Source: M1-B18 sp048264125 (lineage in GTDB: Bacteria > Bacillota > Clostridia > Peptostreptococcales > Natronincolaceae). Taken from it: a stretch of 64,000 nucleotides of DNA. Below are positions 60,762 to 64,000 of the stretch, in pieces (positions within the stretch are counted from its first letter, which is position 1; each line of letters starts with the position of its first letter). Location of the stretch: NCBI GenBank assembly GCA_048264125.1, contig JBLXDM010000004.1, positions 310,001 to 374,000 of the forward strand. The letters run 5' to 3'. The notes beneath the pieces are model-generated. The model had not been told where the DNA came from and ran no database searches. It saw nothing but the letters and a program-made list of their open reading frames with translations. The position numbers and the translations under genes are program-made.

Positions 60762-61443
60762 ATCACGGCAGACGCGCAGGTTACTCGACGCACCCCGCAC
60801 AGATCCCGGCGTGCGGAATTACCGCACCGGGCTCTTCAGAAATATTCAGTTCCGTAATTCAGCAAATATTCTTTGCCTTCTGCCTTATTCCTTGCAGTGA
60901 GGTTTGCATTAGTTTATCCAGCCCTACATGTCCGGCTAATGTTTCCTTTGCAAAGCACATATTTCTGTCAACCCCTTCCCCATGTAGTTGGCTCTCCCAA
61001 CCCCAAAGTACTGTGAGTTGATCCGAACCCTGTAGTGTCATTGACCGTCCTATTTTATGATTGGATAGGTCTACCAGCTAACTGCTGGAACCTACAGATC
61101 CTCCCAAGTTCCTGACATTTCTCTTCTTACATGCCATGTTCTAGGACCCCGACAGACCCTTAAGAATCTCACCTATAGCGATTCTCTTGTATTGACTTCC
61201 GTGACGTTAAACACGTCGTCATCCGCATTTTCCTATTTCTAGGTACACGAATACGAGGCTGAGTGTGCTTCAGGGATTACGGGCTCCCCTATGGCCTATA
61301 TGATTCTCTATGTACACTTCACCTTTGCTGTTGCCAGCATTGGCGCAACACTCGATATAGGTGGTTGGTTACTTCTAATGCACTTTGGGAATTTCATTTA
61401 ACGTTCCCACAGTTACCGACGTAAACATGTTCTAGTTTCGCAC
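60762..61443 (-). mobile_element. Group II intron remnant with most of its reverse transcriptase deleted
   Basis: The 5' end reads GTGCGAAACTAG (from 61443), like the group II consensus GTGYG. Domain V is the 35-base hairpin at 60801-60835 (AGAGCCCGGTGCGG ... CCGGGATCT), followed by a domain VI-like stem ending GTCTGCCGTGAT at 60762. A short frame at 60859-61041 ends LMQTSLQGIRQKAKN, the beginning of an LtrA-type protein. The rest of the RT is missing between that and domain V. The RNA core may still fold but cannot make its own maturase. Confidence 0.75.
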
Positions 61444-61532
61444 TCATTTTATACCTCATTAGTACCTATCCCCAACGCAAAATCAATTACAAGAGTTTAT
61501 GTCAGTAACTGCTGTGTTATCTGACTTGCATT

Positions 61533-62075
61533 TTATTTTTTGGTGTCAAAATACTCAGATTTAAAGTCTTCCATTTGCTCAACGATAAAATCTAGGTTAT
61601 CTTTCATATTTTCAATACTTCTTATGTAAATACTAGGAAAACTATAACCTGTTTGCCCTTCTAGTATCTCTTTTGGGCATATTAACCAAGAGCTAATACT
61701 TGACCTTATATTTTTTTCATGGTCGAAATATTCACGACAGATAGAATAAATTCGTGGAGAAAAATCCTTAATTGCAATTATCGTATCACTAATCTTGTTA
61801 TCAAGTTTATTCCCTTTCTCATGTAAATTGTGAATAACAAAATCGGTTTCATCTAGCCACCAAGGATTACCACTTGCGTTTAAATCAAATATAGCATCTA
61901 GTGCAGACGAGTGCAGTTCAATTCTAGACTTACTATTCAAAACTATTAAATAGAATAATTCTTCAACGTATATGCGATTCTTTTTATTTTCAATTGTATT
62001 ATATGTAATTTTATCATTGCCAACTATGTCGCCATTTTTAGTAATATTAAAAAATTGTTTAATGTTCTTTATCAT
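61533..62075 (-). CDS. Unknown soluble protein with GDIVG motif
   Basis: 180 residues from an ATG with GGGGG upstream, starting inside the end of the previous small gene (17-base overlap). NITKNGDIVGNDKITYN near residue 12 resembles NTVVNGDIVGGNKND at the end of its neighbour. The rest is helical with no recognised domain. No signal peptide. The pair probably works together: a membrane piece and a soluble partner. Confidence 0.72.
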   Translation of the reverse strand: MIKNIKQFFNITKNGDIVGNDKITYNTIENKKNRIYVEELFYLIVLNSKSRIELHSSALDAIFDLNASGNPWWLDETDFVIHNLHEKGNKLDNKISDTIIAIKDFSPRIYSICREYFDHEKNIRSSISSWLICPKEILEGQTGYSFPSIYIRSIENMKDNLDFIVEQMEDFKSEYFDTKK

Positions 62076-62238
62076 TTTTGTTTCCCCCTACAATATCACC
62101 ATTTACTACAGTATTTTTATTTTGTTTGATTGTTTTGCTACTTTTAATAATATACTTTTGGGTTGCCATTCCTCCAATAAATCCAAAAAATAAAGTCAAA
62201 GAATATCCAATGATATCAGCCAGTGTAATGCTATCCAT
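62059..62238 (-). CDS. Small single-span membrane protein with GDIVG motif
   Basis: 59 residues from the ATG at 62238 with AATAGGAGG upstream; the frame upstream is group II intron. One membrane helix (IGYSLTLFFGFIGGMATQKY), a basic stretch and the tail VVNGDIVGGNKNDKEH. The GDIVG motif recurs in the next gene. Its codons overlap that gene's start, so translation is coupled. Confidence 0.75.
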   Translation of the reverse strand: MDSITLADIIGYSLTLFFGFIGGMATQKYIIKSSKTIKQNKNTVVNGDIVGGNKNDKEH

Positions 62239-62286
62239 GTAATTGCCTCCTATTCTTTTGTTGAAATGCATGTCAGATAACGACCC

Positions 62287-64000
62287 ATAGGAATAGGTAA
62301 GACTTTGATATGATCTCCGCCTTTTCCCCTCCTCCAAACCGGACGGGAACCTTTCAATTCATCCGGCTTTCCAACGAAACAATTTACTTGCCTCCTTCGG
62401 CTTTCAGCACTTTACTGTCTCACGACGGTATCATGCACAATATATCCTTTTAGTTCAGCTTATCCCTGTACTTTTGTATTTTATTGACTTTCTTTTGTCC
62501 CAGCTTTTCAGGCATTTCTTTTCCATGAATATATTTGCCGCAATCTCTACATAGCCATGCTAAATTTGGCACTGTATTTATCTTGTCTATCGCTAATTTT
62601 TCATCTATCCTGTGACAGTGTCTGTTTTCTACTTTCAATACATGTCCGCATATTTTGCATTTCCCTTTATCCCGGTTATAGGCATATTCTCTGTTCATAT
62701 AGTATTCAAAATTATTTATACTATTGTCTTTACTATGTATCAATGTGTTGATATCTAGAGTGGAGGGCGATTTAGCGGTAGTCGTTTCTTCTTGTTATAT
62801 TGCATTAGATATAAATCTCTCCCTTTGGTGGTATATGGTGTTATCTGCTGATTAAATGCATATTATTCGCAAAGGGGAATATAGTAGTCTTTATACTTTT
62901 TACCGTATATCTTTTTAAAGGCTGCATATGCTGCTTTATTGTTTTATCATCAATATAATTGAATGCATTGCTGCATATTGCTGTCTTGTAGTATTCTGCA
63001 AGTCCTGTTATTTTTGCGTTTACTTTCTCAACCTGTATTGATCTTTCTTCCTCCTCCATATGCCTTAGTAATTTGATTTCCTTGTTTATTTCTTTTACTT
63101 TTGTTTTTAGCCTTTTCATATCCGGGTAGTGTTTTCCTACTATATTTTGGGGATTTTGTCTGTTAGGCGAGGCCCTTGGAAGGCCTGCTTTTATGATGTA
63201 TCCTAGAAACTTGGCGTATTGGGTAGTTAGATTTTAATTAGCGTTTTTTCTTCTGATAGGCTCCAGCTTTAGTCGGTATTTAAAGTATTTTCTCAAATAC
63301 TTTAGGAGTTCCTCTGCCTCCTTCTGGGTGGTTGTTAGTATAATCCAGTCATCGCAGTACCTAATTAAATATTTAGGGTTAACTCCGTTTTTCCTAAGCC
63401 TTCTCCTGTCTGAGCCAATATGTTCGCATTTTTGTTTAGGGTGATGATACATCCTCCCAACTGTCCAATCGAAGTCGTTAAGATATATATTTGCAAGTAC
63501 TGTTGAAATAATTCCTCCTTGCACAGTTCCTGTAAGTGTATCGTATTTTATTTCGTTTTCCATATATCCAGCTGTGAGCATTTTCTTTATGATTGTCAAT
63601 ACCCTTTTGTCATGGATACCTATTTTCCATAGCTCCTTTAGCATGATTCTGTGGTTTATATTATCAAAATATCCTGTTATGTCTCCTTCTATGGTGTATA
63701 TGGGTTTGACTTTTGCTTTCTTACTGAGTAGGTTCATTATATCCTTAAGGGCATGTTTGGTTGCCCTATAGGGGCGAAATCCATAGCTTTGGGGATAAAA
63801 TCTTGCTTCTGCAATGGGCTCTATTACAATGCGCAGGCATTCTTGTATAATTCGATCCTGTATTGTTGGAATGCCTAATGGCCGCTGTTTTCCATTGCTT
63901 TTCTGGATATATTTACGCCTTACCGGTCTTGGTTTGTAATTTTTAACTTCCCTTTTAATTAACGCTATTAGCTCATCTCGGTCCATCTGAAGGAATTTTT
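62287..64000 (-). mobile_element. Group II intron, 5' part beyond the window
   Basis: The 3' end reads CTTACCTATTCCTAT (ending at 62287) after a domain V hairpin at about 62336-62370 (AGCCGGATGAATTGAAAGG / TTCCCGTCCGGTTT). Its reverse transcriptase gene lies upstream of this and runs off the window. The 3' junction is 6 bases outside the terminal repeat of the two-gene module. Confidence 0.85.
62450..64000 (-). pseudogene. ltrA: Group II intron reverse transcriptase/maturase, frameshifted
   Basis: The reading frame enters from the window edge (KFLQMDRDELIALIKREV). RT blocks follow: PVRRKYIQKSNGKQRPLGIP, QSYGFRPYRATKHALKDI, GDITGYFDNINH, and the catalytic IRYCDDWIIL (YxDD intact). At about 63245 a frameshift replaces LSEEKTLI with PIRRKNAN and a stop. 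The maturase part continues in another frame (VEKVNAKITGLAEYYKTAI at 62841-63119), is broken again near 62868, and an HNH-like domain with CKICGHVLKVENRHCHRI and CRDCGKYIHG ends at 62450. At least two frame breaks, so inactive. Confidence 0.9.

Larger units (their letters stand above)
61516..62281. repeat. 766-bp two-gene module with 18-bp terminal inverted repeats
   Basis: GTTATCTGACTTGCATTT at 61516-61533 and AAATGCATGTCAGATAAC at 62264-62281 are inverted copies with 17 of 18 matches. They enclose exactly the two small overlapping genes. The outer GTTATCT/AGATAAC resembles the R boxes of attC sites. The left repeat overlaps the end of the second gene. Confidence 0.75.

Noticed and set aside
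60859..61041. 60-residue minus-strand frame as an independent gene
   Set aside because: It is the start of a group II intron RT (LMQTSLQGIRQKAKN) whose remainder is deleted. Treated as part of the intron remnant.
51518..64000. An integron integrase or other tyrosine/serine recombinase
   Set aside because: No open frame or fragment in the window has recombinase motifs. The array therefore lacks its enzyme here.
1..64000. CRISPR array, tRNA or rRNA genes
   Set aside because: No regularly spaced short repeats and no cloverleaf or rRNA-like stretch were noticed on reading. A tRNA scan was not possible.

Overview
The window is AT-rich DNA with strong GGAGG-type ribosome binding sites, frequent GTG and TTG starts, OmpR-type signalling, HelD, split ArsA proteins and two decayed group II introns. 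This suggests a low-GC Firmicute, most likely an anaerobic Clostridia member of the Alkaliphilus/Clostridium kind. That is inferred from gene content and style, as no rRNA or tRNA gene was seen. Almost all genes lie on the minus strand, so operons read from high to low coordinates.

1-13.4 kb: a two-component system (kinase cut by the window edge), a DUF502 membrane protein, a graveyard with the tails of an ABC permease and of a double P-loop ATPase, then small soluble and membrane genes, the intact double P-loop ATPase, a B3/B4-domain protein, a rifampicin-phosphotransferase/PEP-synthase-like enzyme and a geranylgeranyl-reductase-like flavoprotein. A cation/proton antiporter follows, with a clear fluoride riboswitch and overlapping terminator in its leader.

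13.8-19.9 kb: an arsenic island of two units, arsR-permease-thioredoxin and arsR-arsC-acr3-arsD-arsA1-arsA2. Both units have readable sigma-A promoters. ArsA is split into two proteins whose cysteines match the two halves of fused ArsA.

20-45.5 kb: core-like genes. These are HelD, a methyltransferase, a MerR regulator with a hydrolase behind a 19-bp-spacer promoter, a CNNM/CorC protein, two orphan PAS histidine kinases sharing a C-terminal tail, SelO, a Fur-boxed iron-siderophore ABC operon with an AraC regulator, RfbA, a GGDEF-EAL protein and hemolysin III.

45.7-64 kb: accessory DNA, all on the minus strand: glyoxalase-like, methyltransferase, PlsC, a two-gene ABC exporter, then many unrelated one-gene units (GNATs, aminoglycoside-phosphotransferase-like, QueG-like, DUF3953, PhzF, YdeI, lipoproteins, unknowns), several broken. 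Between them lie related, attC-like imperfect palindromes. Several units have terminal inverted repeats beginning GTTA, up to 18 bp with 17 matches. Two group II introns, one with its reverse transcriptase mostly deleted and one with a frameshifted reverse transcriptase running off the window end, sit at or a few bases from these boundaries. My reading is a cassette array resembling an integron without its integrase. This is the part most likely to hold something new.
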